From Saezia sanguinis (GTDB lineage Bacteria > Pseudomonadota > Gammaproteobacteria > Burkholderiales > Burkholderiaceae_C): DNA of 64,000 bases. The position numbers and the translations under genes were made by a program. The notes under the pieces are model-generated. The model was not told where the DNA came from and did no database searches. It saw only the letters and a list, made by a program, of their open reading frames with translations. This document shows, in pieces, positions 34,895 through 44,413 of the stretch. The stretch's first letter is position 1, and each line of letters opens with the position of its first letter. Where the stretch lies: assembly GCF_003991585.1 (NCBI RefSeq), contig NZ_PQSP01000002.1, forward strand, positions 628,043 to 692,042, given 5' to 3'.

Positions 34895-34981
34895 GCTGGC
34901 ATCTGCGGCTGCGAATATGAACGCCTGTTTTAAACAAATGGGCTGGCATGAACGGACCACTTTGTGATAGGCTTTGCCCCT

Positions 34982-35569
34982 ATGCCACAGACACTTGCCA
35001 CACCCATACACAGTGAATTGATCATTAAAAAAAGCCGGTTTATCGGCTGTGTTCAGCCTGCGGCCAACCGTGCGCAGGCGCAGGAAGTGGTGGACCAGTT
35101 ATGGCAGCAGCACCCGACGGCCACACATATTTGCTGGGCGCTATTGGCGGGAGGGCAGTCGGCGGCGGTGGACGATGGCGAGCCCGGCGGTACGGCAGGG
35201 CGCCCGATGCTGGAGGTGTTGCGCCATCAGGACCTGGAAGGCGTGCTGGCGACGGTGGTGCGTTATTTTGGCGGTGTTAAGCTGGGTGCTGGCGGGCTGG
35301 TGCGAGCTTACACCGATGCGGTGGCACAGGCGCTGCTGAATGCGGAGAAAATTCCTCTCATTGTCACGGTGTCGGTGGTCTGTGAATTTGATTATGCACT
35401 TGAAGGCCGCGTGCGTTATGCGCTTGAGCAGGAGGGAATTGTCATCAAGCAGGTGGAGCATGCGCAGCAGGTGAAAGTGTATTTTGATGTGCCCCAGGCA
35501 CAGAAGAATCAACTGTATGAGCAGATGATGGCGATGAGCCAGGGGAAAGCCTCATGGAGTGAGGCATAA
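34982..35569 (+). CDS. yigZ: IMPACT/YigZ family protein
   Basis: This 195-residue cytoplasmic protein belongs to the YigZ/IMPACT family. The signature IKKSRFIGCVQP is followed by DDGEPGGTAGRPMLEVL and VVRYFGGVKLGAGGLVRAYTDA, then a small ferredoxin-like C-terminal domain. Bacterial members are linked loosely to translation control; biochemical roles remain unclear. The frame is open from a GTG at 34964, but the ATG at 34982 is the conventional start. Confidence 0.9.
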   Translation: MPQTLATPIHSELIIKKSRFIGCVQPAANRAQAQEVVDQLWQQHPTATHICWALLAGGQSAAVDDGEPGGTAGRPMLEVLRHQDLEGVLATVVRYFGGVKLGAGGLVRAYTDAVAQALLNAEKIPLIVTVSVVCEFDYALEGRVRYALEQEGIVIKQVEHAQQVKVYFDVPQAQKNQLYEQMMAMSQGKASWSEA

Positions 35570-35718
35570 GGCCGGCAGCGTATAATAGGCACATGATCAG
35601 TCATGCTGCAAAGACGTACGTATACTCAAAAAACAGACAATGACGTATGATTCGGCGGGCAGCGGCATATTATTTTAAATGAACCAACGGGCAACAGGAC
35701 CATGAAGGAGTCTGTCAG

Positions 35719-36408
35719 GTGCTGTGTGAAATCAGGCACATCATGCTGAATGTATCCAAAGTGCGGATGGCAATACAACGCTACGGCAGGCTGTTGGGCC
35801 TGGCCGGGGTGTGCGCGCTGCTGGGCGGCTGCCTGAATATTTTGCCGACGTCTTACAAGATTTATGATGACAATGAATTCCACGGCGGTGGAGATTTTCA
35901 TGAGGAATTTGCTGTCAGTCAGAATGTTGCCTGCGAGGCGGCCAGAAGAACACTGCTCAGCCAGGGCTATATCATGGTCAACTCCAACAGGGAGCAGATC
36001 ATGGCTACAAAGTCTTTCCAGCCTACCGGTGAAGAGCATGTGGAAATCAACTTTCATGTGGTCTGCATTGCCGAGCCCGATAACAGGGGCAAAGAACGTA
36101 CTACGGTTTATGCAACAGCCGTGCAGGACCGCTATACCTTAACCACGGACAATACCTCGGCGAGCCTGGGGCTGCCGGCGCTGGGGTCGGTTTCTGTGCC
36201 GTTATTTTCTTCTGGCAGTTCGCTGGTGAAAGTGGGGAGTGCAACCATTGTTTCCGGGGATTTTTATGACCGGTTCTTTGCATTGCTGCAACAAAGCATT
36301 TATTACCATTACCAGCTTGATATGGAGCAGCAGCCTGCGCTGCCCAGAGCCACGTCTCCGGCAACGGAAGCACCGGTAGGGAATGCGGCTGAGCGTATCG
36401 TGTTCTAA
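35719..36408 (+). CDS. DUF2242-like lipoprotein
   Basis: This is a lipoprotein of about 229 residues. The lipobox LLGGC follows a hydrophobic stretch (LLGLAGVCA), so cleavage before the cysteine and lipid attachment are expected. The mature part (FAVSQNVACEAARRTLLSQGY, NREQIMATKSFQP, YDRFFALLQQSIYYH) resembles DUF2242 lipoproteins of Burkholderiales, whose function is unknown. AAGGAG is spaced 8 bases from a GTG at 35719, so I use that start; ATGs at 35743 and 35767 would give a more normal signal length. It is convergent with opgD. Confidence 0.78.
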   Translation: MLCEIRHIMLNVSKVRMAIQRYGRLLGLAGVCALLGGCLNILPTSYKIYDDNEFHGGGDFHEEFAVSQNVACEAARRTLLSQGYIMVNSNREQIMATKSFQPTGEEHVEINFHVVCIAEPDNRGKERTTVYATAVQDRYTLTTDNTSASLGLPALGSVSVPLFSSGSSLVKVGSATIVSGDFYDRFFALLQQSIYYHYQLDMEQQPALPRATSPATEAPVGNAAERIVF

Positions 36409-36440
36409 AAAAACATCCGGCACCTTTTCAGGCGCCGGAT
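36407..36440 (-). terminator. Terminator after opgD, convergent with the lipoprotein gene
   Basis: On the minus strand ATCCGGCGCC pairs with GGTGCCGGAT (one mismatch) around TGAAAA and is followed by a T-rich run ending in seven T. Confidence 0.82.
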
Positions 36441-36458
36441 ATTTCCAAGAGCTTTGTT

Positions 36459-38054
36459 TTAATACAGCGTACGCTGGTTCAGCGGTGGCGGGTTCCACTG
36501 ATACAGCCAGGTTTCGCTCAATACCTGCCCTTCATGTTCAAGGTACAGGCGAATGTCGATCTGGCTGGTGCTGTCATCAGGCTTCAGGTCAAACATGGCA
36601 CGGTAGCCTTTTTTCTCGTACTGCGGCCGTACAGAAGCCAGTTCAACCTCTCCGCGTGATACGGTGATAACCGGTTTGACGGTGGCATTTTCGGGCAGTT
36701 TTTCCAGTATGCTGCCGACAAAATCCACCACAAAGCGCTGCGAATAGTAGGTGCGTTTCTGGCCGACTACACCACCCAGCCCGGTATAGGTGTCAACACA
36801 GTGTGCCAGCGGTGAGCTGACCGGGGGCAGGCCGCCCCAGTACAGGCGGTACTGATAGGCCAGTTCATCGCCGCGTTGTGGTTTTTGCGCCGGGGTCCAG
36901 AATGCCACGATATTGTCAAACGTTTCGTCCACAGTGGGAATTTCAACCAGATCAACCGATCCTGCGCCCCAGTTGCCTTGTGGTTCTACCCACAGGCTTG
37001 GGCGGCGTTCGTAAAAAATGCCGTCGTCCTGGTAGTGGTCAAAGTTGCGGTCTCTTTGTACCAGTCCGAAACCACGCGGATTATTGTCCTGGAAAGCGTT
37101 GAAACGCAGATGGACCGGGTTGGCCAGAGGCCGCCAGATCCATTCGCCATTGCCGGTATGGAGTTGCAGGCCATCGGAGTCGTGGATTTCCGGGCGCCAG
37201 TCCCAGGCCATGCGCTTGTCATTTTCACCATACTGGTACATGCTGGTGCAAGGGCCAATACCCATGCGGGCAATTTCTTTGCGGGGGTACAGATAAGCCG
37301 CGACATCCATGGTGAGCGTATCACCGGGGGTGATGGTGAATTGATAGGCGCCGGTGATGCTGGGAGAATCAAGCAGCGCGTATACCTTAAGCGCTTTGGC
37401 ATCGGCCGCAGGTTTTTCCAGCCAGAAAGCAATGAATTCCGGGAATTCCTCCGGGTACGGCATGGCCGTATCAATGGCCAGCCCGCGGGCGGAAAGACCA
37501 TACTGTTTTTCAACCCCGACAGCGCGGAAATAGCTGGCACCTAAAAAGGCGGCAATATCGCGTGTCATATCCTGGGTATCCAGCAGCCTGAAGCCGGCAA
37601 AGCCCAGGTCAGCCGGCAGTTTAGAGCCGTCCAGACCGCTTTTGCCGTAGTTGAACATGGCCGGGTCATAAGCCAGTTCCTGGGCTTGCCCGTCGACGAC
37701 CTGGTACATCTGGACCGGGGTTTTAAAGAACAGCCCCAGATGGAAAAATTTGGCGGCCAGCGGCAGCTTGTCGTCACCCCAGAGGGTGTGGTCATCTTTG
37801 AACTGGATGCTTTGGTACTGGTCCCAGTTCAGCTTAGAAACCTCAGCAGGCAGATGGTTATTGTGTACAACATAAGCTTCGGAAGCCATTTTTTGAGCGT
37901 GCGCCTTGAGGATGTCAAGGTCAAAACGCTGTGAAGCGCCTAACACCCGGAGCTGTTCGGCCTGTGTCAGGGTAGACCAAAGTGACAGCGCTGATACCAC
38001 GCTGCCAGCACCAATGGCTTTACCAGAGGAAGAAAGAAAGTGTCGTCTATCCAT
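36459..38054 (-). CDS. opgD: Periplasmic glucan biosynthesis protein OpgD (MdoG/MdoD family)
   Basis: This exported protein shapes osmoregulated periplasmic glucans. It has a twin-arginine signal at the ATG at 38054 (MDRRHFLSSSGKAIGAGSVVS), which points to OpgD and not Sec-exported OpgG. Family blocks include FFHLGLFFKTPVQMYQV, GASYFRAVGVEKQYGLSARGLAI, FGLVQRDRNFDHYQDDG and YERRPSLWVEPQGNWG. The length of 531 residues is normal. The frame extends to 38123 without support for that start. No opgH glucosyltransferase gene is adjacent, so it is an orphan or works with a distant opgGH. Confidence 0.92.
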   Translation of the reverse strand: MDRRHFLSSSGKAIGAGSVVSALSLWSTLTQAEQLRVLGASQRFDLDILKAHAQKMASEAYVVHNNHLPAEVSKLNWDQYQSIQFKDDHTLWGDDKLPLAAKFFHLGLFFKTPVQMYQVVDGQAQELAYDPAMFNYGKSGLDGSKLPADLGFAGFRLLDTQDMTRDIAAFLGASYFRAVGVEKQYGLSARGLAIDTAMPYPEEFPEFIAFWLEKPAADAKALKVYALLDSPSITGAYQFTITPGDTLTMDVAAYLYPRKEIARMGIGPCTSMYQYGENDKRMAWDWRPEIHDSDGLQLHTGNGEWIWRPLANPVHLRFNAFQDNNPRGFGLVQRDRNFDHYQDDGIFYERRPSLWVEPQGNWGAGSVDLVEIPTVDETFDNIVAFWTPAQKPQRGDELAYQYRLYWGGLPPVSSPLAHCVDTYTGLGGVVGQKRTYYSQRFVVDFVGSILEKLPENATVKPVITVSRGEVELASVRPQYEKKGYRAMFDLKPDDSTSQIDIRLYLEHEGQVLSETWLYQWNPPPLNQRTLY

Positions 38055-38207
38055 AATATTGTGTTTTGTTATCGTGAAAAGTAAGTTGAGCGGCAAACTG
38101 GCAAAATAGTTCACTTGCTGCAAAGTTGTAAACCTTTGCTCAGACCTATGGTGCTTATTGTGGCATAAGGTTCAAAATGAGGTTGTTATCAAGAAGGAAT
38201 GGATGGC

Positions 38208-39107
38208 GTGTTGTTTAAGAATTTGATGTTGTTTCGTTATGCGGATAAGTGGAAACCGGAAATGCAGGCCATGGAGGCTGCATTGGAGAAAAATCGTTTT
38301 ACCCCGTGTGCAGGCTCCCAGTCGCAGTCAATCGGATGGGTAGAACCGCGTGGTGCTGAAAACGGGCCTTTGGTTGAGTTTGTCAATGGGCAATGGCTGT
38401 TGCGCCTGCTGGTAGAGGACAAACCGGTACCGGCTGCGGTTATCAAACGCCGTTTGCAGGAGGTGTGCGACAAAATTGAAAAAGACAGCGGACGTCGCCC
38501 CGGGCGCCAGTACCAGAAAGAACTCAAGGAGCAGGTTACGCAGGAATTGCTGCCGCAGGCGTTTCCGCGGCAACGCGGGTTCAATATCTGGATAGAGCCT
38601 AAAAACCGCTGGATCATGGTGGATGCCACCAGCACCACCCATGCGGGCATAGTTGTTACTGCGCTGGTTAAGGCGCTGGATGGCCTGGCTGTCAGCGATA
38701 TGCAGACCAAAACGTCTCCGGCGGTGGCTATGGCACAGTGGCTGCTGGACGGTGAGCCTGCACCATGGACGGTGGATATGGATTGCGAGCTGCGCTCAGA
38801 CAGTGAAATGAAATCGGTTCTGCGTTATGCCCGGCTCTCGCTGGATACGCCCGAGATCCGGCAGCACCTTGAGCAGGGTATGCACCCGGCACAAATGGCT
38901 TTGACCTGGAACAGCCGGGTCAGCCTGATACTGACGCAGGAGTTGAAGCTCAAACGCATCAGTTTCCTGGATGTGGTGTTTGAGTCCAACCCCAATGACT
39001 CAGACGATGTGTTTGATGCCGATGCGGCCATTGCAACAGGTGAATTGATGCCTTTGTTGCAGGATCTGGTTCGTGCGCTGGATGGCGAGCAGGCATCGGT
39101 GCGTTAA
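38208..39107 (+). CDS. rdgC: Recombination-associated protein RdgC
   Basis: This 299-residue nucleoid-associated protein forms a ring around DNA and limits RecA. Family blocks are LFKNLMLFRY at the start, TPCAGSQSQSIGWVEPRG, AFPRQRGFNIWIEPKNRWIMVDA and SFLDVVFESNPND. An ATG at 38199 opens the frame, but AAGGA (38194-38198) directly abuts it; a GTG at 38208 is nine bases from AAGGA and gives MLFKNL, the usual family start. It is divergent from opgD and about 150 bases away. Confidence 0.93.
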   Translation: MLFKNLMLFRYADKWKPEMQAMEAALEKNRFTPCAGSQSQSIGWVEPRGAENGPLVEFVNGQWLLRLLVEDKPVPAAVIKRRLQEVCDKIEKDSGRRPGRQYQKELKEQVTQELLPQAFPRQRGFNIWIEPKNRWIMVDATSTTHAGIVVTALVKALDGLAVSDMQTKTSPAVAMAQWLLDGEPAPWTVDMDCELRSDSEMKSVLRYARLSLDTPEIRQHLEQGMHPAQMALTWNSRVSLILTQELKLKRISFLDVVFESNPNDSDDVFDADAAIATGELMPLLQDLVRALDGEQASVR

Positions 39108-39148
39108 GGGGCTTGTTTTATGCACATATCAAGTGAAAAGGATAGATG

Positions 39149-40135
39149 ATGGTTGCAATAGCTGTTCTGGATTTGTCACCCATTAATGAAGGGGGATCTG
39201 CTGCTGAATCTTTCCGGCATACGCTGGATCTGGCACAACATGCCGAGCGCTGGGGCTACCAGCGTTACTGGGTGGCAGAGCACCATGGCATGCCGGGTAT
39301 TGGAAGCTCTGCCACAGCGGTACTGATAGGGTATATTGCGGCAGGCACCTCGACGCTGACGATAGGGGCTGGCGGCATCATGCTGCCCAACCATTCGCCG
39401 CTGGTGATTGCAGAGCAGTTTGGAACGCTGGAGGCGATGTATCCGGGCCGTATTGAGCTGGGGCTGGGCAGGGCGCCGGGGTCGGACCCTAAAACAGCGC
39501 GCGCACTCAGACGCAACCTGATGTCCGATCCGGAGGCGTTTCCGGAAGATGTGATCGAGCTGATGGAGTATTTTGAAGATTCGCCGCGTCGTGCGGTGCG
39601 TGCGATTCCTGGTGCAGGCACCCGTATGCCTGTCTGGATACTGGGGTCAAGCCTGTTTGGTGCCCAACTGGCCGCCGCGCTCGGGCTGCCTTACTCGTTT
39701 GCATCACATTTTGCACCAGCCATGATGATGCAGGCGCTGGAGGTGTACCGCTCACAGTTCAGGCCGTCCAAATATCTGAATGAGCCTTATGTCATGGTGG
39801 GCTACAACGCTTTTGTGGCTGAGACCGATGATGAAGCCATGCTGTTGGCTTCGTCGGCACAGCAGTCTTTTATCAATAACCGCATGGGCAGGCCTTCGCA
39901 ACTGCCCGCGCCTAAGGCTAACCTGTTATCGCAACTGGATTCTACTGAAACGGCCATTGTGCGGCAGACCCTGGCGGCCTCTGCCATTGGATCACCTGCG
40001 ACAGTGCGCCAGCAGATCAAAGAGTTTGTTGCGTTGACCCAGGCTGATGAGTTGATTGTGGCTTCTGCCATTTACAATCACGAGGCCAGGTTGCATTCGT
40101 ATGAACTGTTGGCACAGATCAGGGATGAAGATTAA
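39149..40135 (+). CDS. LLM-class flavin-dependent oxidoreductase (MsnO8-like)
   Basis: This 328-residue FMN-dependent monooxygenase-fold protein belongs to the luciferase-like family. [20 protein letters not shown] is the MsnO8-type start. [61 protein letters not shown] and [22 protein letters not shown] are standard blocks. AAAGG lies 7 bases before the ATG at 39149; the ATG at 39146 is closer. Genome neighbours give no substrate clue. Confidence 0.9.
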   Translation: MVAIAVLDLSPINEGGSAAESFRHTLDLAQHAERWGYQRYWVAEHHGMPGIGSSATAVLIGYIAAGTSTLTIGAGGIMLPNHSPLVIAEQFGTLEAMYPGRIELGLGRAPGSDPKTARALRRNLMSDPEAFPEDVIELMEYFEDSPRRAVRAIPGAGTRMPVWILGSSLFGAQLAAALGLPYSFASHFAPAMMMQALEVYRSQFRPSKYLNEPYVMVGYNAFVAETDDEAMLLASSAQQSFINNRMGRPSQLPAPKANLLSQLDSTETAIVRQTLAASAIGSPATVRQQIKEFVALTQADELIVASAIYNHEARLHSYELLAQIRDED

Positions 40136-40260
40136 TACCGGGTGCGCAGCCTTGCTGTGAAAATCCTGTCAGAGGTTTCAGATGAGACCGTTCTGGCAGG
40201 TGCGGATGTGTGCTCCGGGAAGGGACGGTATCAGAGGCAACAGGTTATTGCCTCTGTATA

Positions 40261-41022
40261 TCAGAACTGCTCATGCGGTGCCAGATAACGCCACTGCCCC
40301 TGTGGCAGTGCGCCCAGGCGGATACGCCCCATGCGCACGCGTTTCAGGCCGACAACTTTCAGCCCGACCTGTTCGCACATGCGCCGGATCTGGCGCTTTT
40401 TCCCTTCAACCAGGATAAACTGCAACTGGTTGGCATTCAGCCATTTAACCTGTGCCGGCTTGAGTGGCACATTGTCCAGTGCCAGGCCGTGGTTGAGCAG
40501 TTTCAGCTTGTCTTTTGAAAAGCGCTCCTGAATATTTTCACTTCCCTGTTCATCGGCTACCCGGACCAGATACTCCTTTTCCAGATGCGAATCTTCACCA
40601 ATCAACTGGCGGGCAATGCGGCCGTCCTGCGTCAGCACCAGCATGCCTGTGGAGTCAATATCGAGCCGGCCGGCCGGGGCCAGTCCTCTGAGCTGCTGGC
40701 GGGAAAAAGATTGCTGCGATGAATCCTCTTTCCAGTGCCGGGCGGGGTCAATCAGTGCAATGGCAGGCGTGTAATCATGCTCTGCCTGTCCCGAAACATA
40801 GCCCACGGGCTTATGCAGAATCACGGTAACGCGTTTTTGCTGCTCTGTCTGTGCAGCCCGTTGGATTTTGATTTGCGCAGCCGGTAAATCTGCCGGCACT
40901 TTTTGCCCCAGTGTGGCGGGCTGCTGGTTGACGTGAACCCAGCCTTTGGCAATCCAGTCATCAGCTTCACGGCGTGAGGCCAGGCCCAATTCAGCCATGC
41001 GTTTGGAAAGGCGAACAAGCAT
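40261..41022 (-). CDS. rRNA pseudouridine synthase (RsuA/RluB/RluF family)
   Basis: This 253-residue enzyme would convert a uridine of rRNA to pseudouridine. The S4 RNA-binding domain (about residues 4-60) shows RLSKRMAELGLASRREADDWI. The catalytic aspartate is in GRLDIDSTGMLVLTQDG, and KRQIRRMCEQVGLKVVGLKRVRMG is the family end. It appears closest to RluF/RluB types. The frame opens at 41187; the ATG at 41022 is the correct family start. It is convergent with the LLM gene and 29 bases from the rhodanese gene, which lies upstream on the same strand. Confidence 0.92.
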   Translation of the reverse strand: MLVRLSKRMAELGLASRREADDWIAKGWVHVNQQPATLGQKVPADLPAAQIKIQRAAQTEQQKRVTVILHKPVGYVSGQAEHDYTPAIALIDPARHWKEDSSQQSFSRQQLRGLAPAGRLDIDSTGMLVLTQDGRIARQLIGEDSHLEKEYLVRVADEQGSENIQERFSKDKLKLLNHGLALDNVPLKPAQVKWLNANQLQFILVEGKKRQIRRMCEQVGLKVVGLKRVRMGRIRLGALPQGQWRYLAPHEQF

Positions 41023-41050
41023 AAACGTTTCAGAAATGTGGATAAAGTGT

Positions 41051-41413
41051 TTAAAGTTCGATCGGTTTGCCCGCATCGATCCAGGCATTGATACCACCTG
41101 CAATGGACTGCACCTGCTGGTAACCCATATCCTGCAGCGTCTGTGCTGCCAGTGCGCAACGGCCATCGGTTTTGCAGTACATGACAATTCTGGCCTGTGC
41201 TGAATTCAATTCAGGAATTTCTCCCAGTTTGAATTCGAGCAGCCCGCGCGGAATATTGACGGCTCCGGGCACATGTCCGGCCTGGTATTCTGCAGGCTCG
41301 CGCACATCAATAATGATGTCTGCCGCTTTCAGGGCTGCATCTGCCTCATTGACTGTAATCTCATGAATGTTTTTTTTAGCTTCTGCAACAAGTGTTTGAG
41401 CATTTTTGATCAT
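41051..41413 (-). CDS. Rhodanese-like domain protein
   Basis: This 120-residue single-domain protein has IIDVREPAEYQAGHVPGAVNIPRG (CH2A-type motif) and the active-site cysteine in VMYCKTDGRCALAAQTL. It may carry sulfur as a persulfide. There is no signal peptide. GGAG precedes the ATG. It lies 29 bases upstream of the pseudouridine synthase gene on the same strand, so they may be co-transcribed. Confidence 0.9.
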   Translation of the reverse strand: MIKNAQTLVAEAKKNIHEITVNEADAALKAADIIIDVREPAEYQAGHVPGAVNIPRGLLEFKLGEIPELNSAQARIVMYCKTDGRCALAAQTLQDMGYQQVQSIAGGINAWIDAGKPIEL

Positions 41414-41515
41414 ATGAACTCCATCCTCTTACGTTGGCATATTATCCGCTATGGCGAAATAAAGCGTGGCGGGTTATACAAATTGAGATAAATTGAATCG
41501 TGGGTATCTGAAAAT

Positions 41516-42454
41516 TCAGACCGTTGTCGCGTGCATTTCGGTGCGCAAAACCAGTACCAGTCCAGCCAGAATCAGGCATAAGCCGGCAAAGGCCCAGGCC
41601 TGTACAGGCTCGCCCACCACCACAATGGCCAGCACAAATGCGGTAATAGGCTCAAACAAGGCCAGCGCTACACCGGTAGCCGCTGAAATGTGCTTGAGTG
41701 CTTGCGTAAACAGCAGGTAGGAAATGCCGGTGGCCGCCACACCCAGGTAGAGCATGATCAGCCAGTCGGATTGTGTGATGCTTAACGGCCCGGTCAGCAG
41801 CCAGGCTGCAGGGATGGCGATGAGGGCTGCGATGCCAAAAGTATGGCTGGTAATGGTCAGCGGCGAAGCCATTTTCAGCAGGCGTTTGCTGACCAGTGTG
41901 TAAATGGCGTAGGTCAGGCCGGCTGATAGGCACAAGGCCAGCCCTTTGGGATCAAACTGCCATGGCGTAGCCTGCGACAATACCATCCAGATACCGCCTG
42001 CAGTGGCACACAACGTACCAGCCCACCATAGCCAGGGAGGGGCCTTGCGGGTGATCAGCGCTTGCAACAGTCCGGCCCAGATCGGGGCGCTGCCAATGGC
42101 TGCGGCAGTGCCAATGGCAATACCGGTGGCTTTAACGCCGGAAAAAAAAGACAGGTTGTATAAACCCATGCAGGTACCTGCAATCAGAACGGTTGCCAGG
42201 TAAGGCTTTTGCTTTAACGGTGTAGGGCGCTGCGCGCAAACATCTGCTGAATGAGGCGCTTGTCTGAACCGTTTGTAAAAAATGAGAACAAGAAAAAAAC
42301 CGCAGGAAAATGCAAGCCGTAACGCACCTGTCCAGTATGGTGAAGTAGCGCCGGAGGCCATGCTTTGTGCCGTGCCAGTGGTACCCCACAGCATGGCGGC
42401 CAGTATGGCCATGCCGATACCCAACATAGAAAGATTGACAGCAGAATTTTTCAT
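41516..42454 (-). CDS. EamA/DMT family transporter
   Basis: This 312-residue inner-membrane exporter has ten hydrophobic segments in two EamA repeats. The first repeat starts with LGIGMAILAAMLWGTTGTAQSMA, and the second includes LALCLSAGLTYAIYTLVSKRLLK and ISYLLFTQALKHISAATGVALALFEPITAFVLA. Drug/metabolite transporters of this family export amino acids or small metabolites; no substrate can be given. It ends with a short hydrophilic tail. Confidence 0.9.
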   Translation of the reverse strand: MKNSAVNLSMLGIGMAILAAMLWGTTGTAQSMASGATSPYWTGALRLAFSCGFFLVLIFYKRFRQAPHSADVCAQRPTPLKQKPYLATVLIAGTCMGLYNLSFFSGVKATGIAIGTAAAIGSAPIWAGLLQALITRKAPPWLWWAGTLCATAGGIWMVLSQATPWQFDPKGLALCLSAGLTYAIYTLVSKRLLKMASPLTITSHTFGIAALIAIPAAWLLTGPLSITQSDWLIMLYLGVAATGISYLLFTQALKHISAATGVALALFEPITAFVLAIVVVGEPVQAWAFAGLCLILAGLVLVLRTEMHATTV

Positions 42455-42714
42455 GGGGCGATTGTGACATAACAGGCTTGGCGTGTCAGCATCATGCGTG
42501 AATGCAGCAAAATGGAAAATGTCAACGCTGATATCAGATCGGCGTTTGATGTAAGATGGACTGCATGTTCATGCATAGAAATACGCCATGCTGGACAGAT
42601 GTATCATGACAGATATAGGCCAGCAGTTTCTGCCTTTGCAAAAGCATTTCAGTTTAAAACAGCAGGTAGCAAGCAGGTGGCGGGCTGGACCAACTCACTT
42701 AAGGAGGAACAATA

Positions 42715-43458
42715 ATGAGATTCAAAGACAAAGTAGCCATTGTGACCGGAGGGGCCAGCGGTATTGGACTGTCAAGCGTGCAGGCGTTTGCCAAAGAAGG
42801 TGCGAAAGTTGTCATTGCCGATTTTTCTGACAAAGGGCAGGGCGTGGCAGACCAGTTGCAAAAGAACGGCAGCCAGGCGCTGTTTGTTAAAACCGATGTC
42901 GCCAGTGAAGCTGCTGTTCAGCAGATGCTGGATAAAACCGTGGAGCGTTTTGGCGGGGTGGATATTCTGTTTGCCAATGCCGGAATTGCGCGTGACAACG
43001 CCGTAACCAAACTCTCGCTGGCGGATTGGCAGCAAACCATCAACATCAACCTGACCGGTGTCTACTTGTGTGACCGTGCTGTCATTGCGTATTGGGAGAA
43101 ACACAAACGCGGCGGTGTGATTGTGAACTGCGGCTCTATTCACAGCCATGTGGGTAAAAACAGCGTAACCGCCTATGCTGCAGCCAAGGGCGGTGTGAAA
43201 CTGCTGACACAGACGCTGGCCATTGATTATGCAGCCAAGGGTGTGCGCGTGAACGCTGTATGTCCAGGGTATATCAACACGCCGCTGTTGGATCACATCG
43301 GCCCTGAAGCGAAAAAAGCGCTGGAGGCATTGCATCCACAAGGCCGTCTGGGCAAACCGGAAGAAGTGGCTGCCGTGGTGCTGTTCCTGGCAAGTGATGA
43401 TGCATCGTTTGTCAACGGTTCATGCGTGATGGTGGATGGTGGCTACACCGCGCAATAA
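42715..43458 (+). CDS. SDR family oxidoreductase
   Basis: This 247-residue NAD(P)-dependent dehydrogenase has the cofactor loop VTGGASGIG near residues 11-19, NAG in FANAGIARD, catalytic Ser in NCGSIHSH, and Tyr-Lys in YAAAKGG. CPGYINTPLL and VNGSCVMVDGGYTAQ complete the classical short-chain pattern. An ideal AAGGAGG lies just upstream of the ATG. It looks like a 3-oxoacyl-ACP-reductase-type or secondary-alcohol dehydrogenase. The neighbours do not narrow the substrate. Confidence 0.9.
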   Translation: MRFKDKVAIVTGGASGIGLSSVQAFAKEGAKVVIADFSDKGQGVADQLQKNGSQALFVKTDVASEAAVQQMLDKTVERFGGVDILFANAGIARDNAVTKLSLADWQQTININLTGVYLCDRAVIAYWEKHKRGGVIVNCGSIHSHVGKNSVTAYAAAKGGVKLLTQTLAIDYAAKGVRVNAVCPGYINTPLLDHIGPEAKKALEALHPQGRLGKPEEVAAVVLFLASDDASFVNGSCVMVDGGYTAQ

Positions 43459-43483
43459 GAGTTAATGAGAATTGCAGAACTAA

Positions 43484-43526
43484 AAAAGCGCTGACACACC
43501 TTTATTAAAGGAAAGTCGGCGCTTTT
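43484..43526 (+). terminator. Terminator after the SDR gene
   Basis: AAAAGCGC (43484-43491) pairs with GCGCTTTT (43519-43526) around a 27-base loop. It ends just before the next gene. Confidence 0.6.
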
Positions 43527-43544
43527 GCCATGATAAGGATGAAA

Positions 43545-43862
43545 ATGGCTAAAAAATACCAGTTTAAAATCACGGTGGAACCCGTGGTATCTTCTGAAGG
43601 GCGCGAGTCAACCAGCCAGCCACTGAGCTTTCAGGTGGGCAACCACGACGATATTTTGCAGATTGTGCAGCGCATGCGGCAGGGTACGCATTTTGACGAA
43701 AATACCGCAACAGCTTTTGCTGTCGGTCTGAAATTGCTGACCGAAGTGGTGCTTGAAAACAAGGATGATCCGCTGTTTGCCGAACTCAAGCCGGCAATCA
43801 CTGCTTTTATGCCCAAGCTGAAGGCAGGTATTAAAGAGCGCTTGCCTCAGCAGCAAGGCTGA
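43545..43862 (+). CDS. DUF3861-like small protein
   Basis: This 105-residue cytoplasmic protein starts MAKKYQFKITVEPV and continues with LSFQVGNHDDILQIVQRMRQ, FAVGLKLLTEVVLENKDDPLF and FMPKLKAGIKER. I assign it to DUF3861, whose role is unknown. AAGG lies 7 bases before the ATG at 43545; ATGs at 43530 and 43539 are less well placed. Confidence 0.78.
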   Translation: MAKKYQFKITVEPVVSSEGRESTSQPLSFQVGNHDDILQIVQRMRQGTHFDENTATAFAVGLKLLTEVVLENKDDPLFAELKPAITAFMPKLKAGIKERLPQQQG

Positions 43863-43880
43863 GCAGCGTGATGCAAGTTG

Positions 43881-44399
43881 CTAGTGAATCTTTTTACCCA
43901 GCGGCAGCAGATCGGCCACTTCAAACATGCCGGCTGCCAGGCTGCCGCGTTCAATTTCATCTGGGGTGGCTTCGCGCACGTCTTTGATGTTGAGGTGCAG
44001 CTTCAGTGATATGCCCGCCAGCGGGTGGTTGCCGTCAACCACGACATACGCGTCATAGACTTCTGTCACGGTATAGATGGTGTCTGCCGGGGCCTGGCTT
44101 TTGGCGCCCTGGGGCAGGCCTTCAAACTGCATACCGGGGCTGATTGGGTCAGGAAAGACGTTTCGGGCCTCAAAAAAGACCAGATCGCTGTCATAATCGC
44201 CATAGGTGTGCTCAGGCTCCAGATACAGGTCTAACTGCTCGCCTTTGGTATGATCAAGCAGGGCCTCTTCAATTTTGGGCAGCAGGTCATTGCCGCCATA
44301 CAGATAGGCAGTGGGCTCCTTGAGTTCATCAATGATGTTGTTCAGGGAGTCTCTGAGAGTCCAGGTCAGGGTAATGACGCACGGTGATTTGATATTCAT
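43881..44399 (-). CDS. FKBP-type peptidyl-prolyl cis-trans isomerase, SlyD-like
   Basis: This 172-residue protein has the split FKBP domain of the SlyD group. An N-terminal strand (CVITLTWTLRDSLNNIIDE) is followed by YLYGGNDLLPKIEEALLDHTKGE and the inserted chaperone flap (about residues 75-125). The closing NHPLAGISLKLHLNI is typical. The C terminus lacks the histidine-rich tail of E. coli SlyD. It would help fold proteins in the cytoplasm. It is divergent from roxA with only 14 bases between the start codons. Confidence 0.88.
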   Translation of the reverse strand: MNIKSPCVITLTWTLRDSLNNIIDELKEPTAYLYGGNDLLPKIEEALLDHTKGEQLDLYLEPEHTYGDYDSDLVFFEARNVFPDPISPGMQFEGLPQGAKSQAPADTIYTVTEVYDAYVVVDGNHPLAGISLKLHLNIKDVREATPDEIERGSLAAGMFEVADLLPLGKKIH

Positions 44400-44413
44400 A
44401 GGGTCTATTTTAT

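Noticed and set aside
40232..40256. Hairpin CAGAGGCAA/TTGCCTCTG at the convergent end of the LLM and pseudouridine synthase genes.
   Set aside because: Good stem but no T-run on either strand; a terminator is possible but not supported enough to list.
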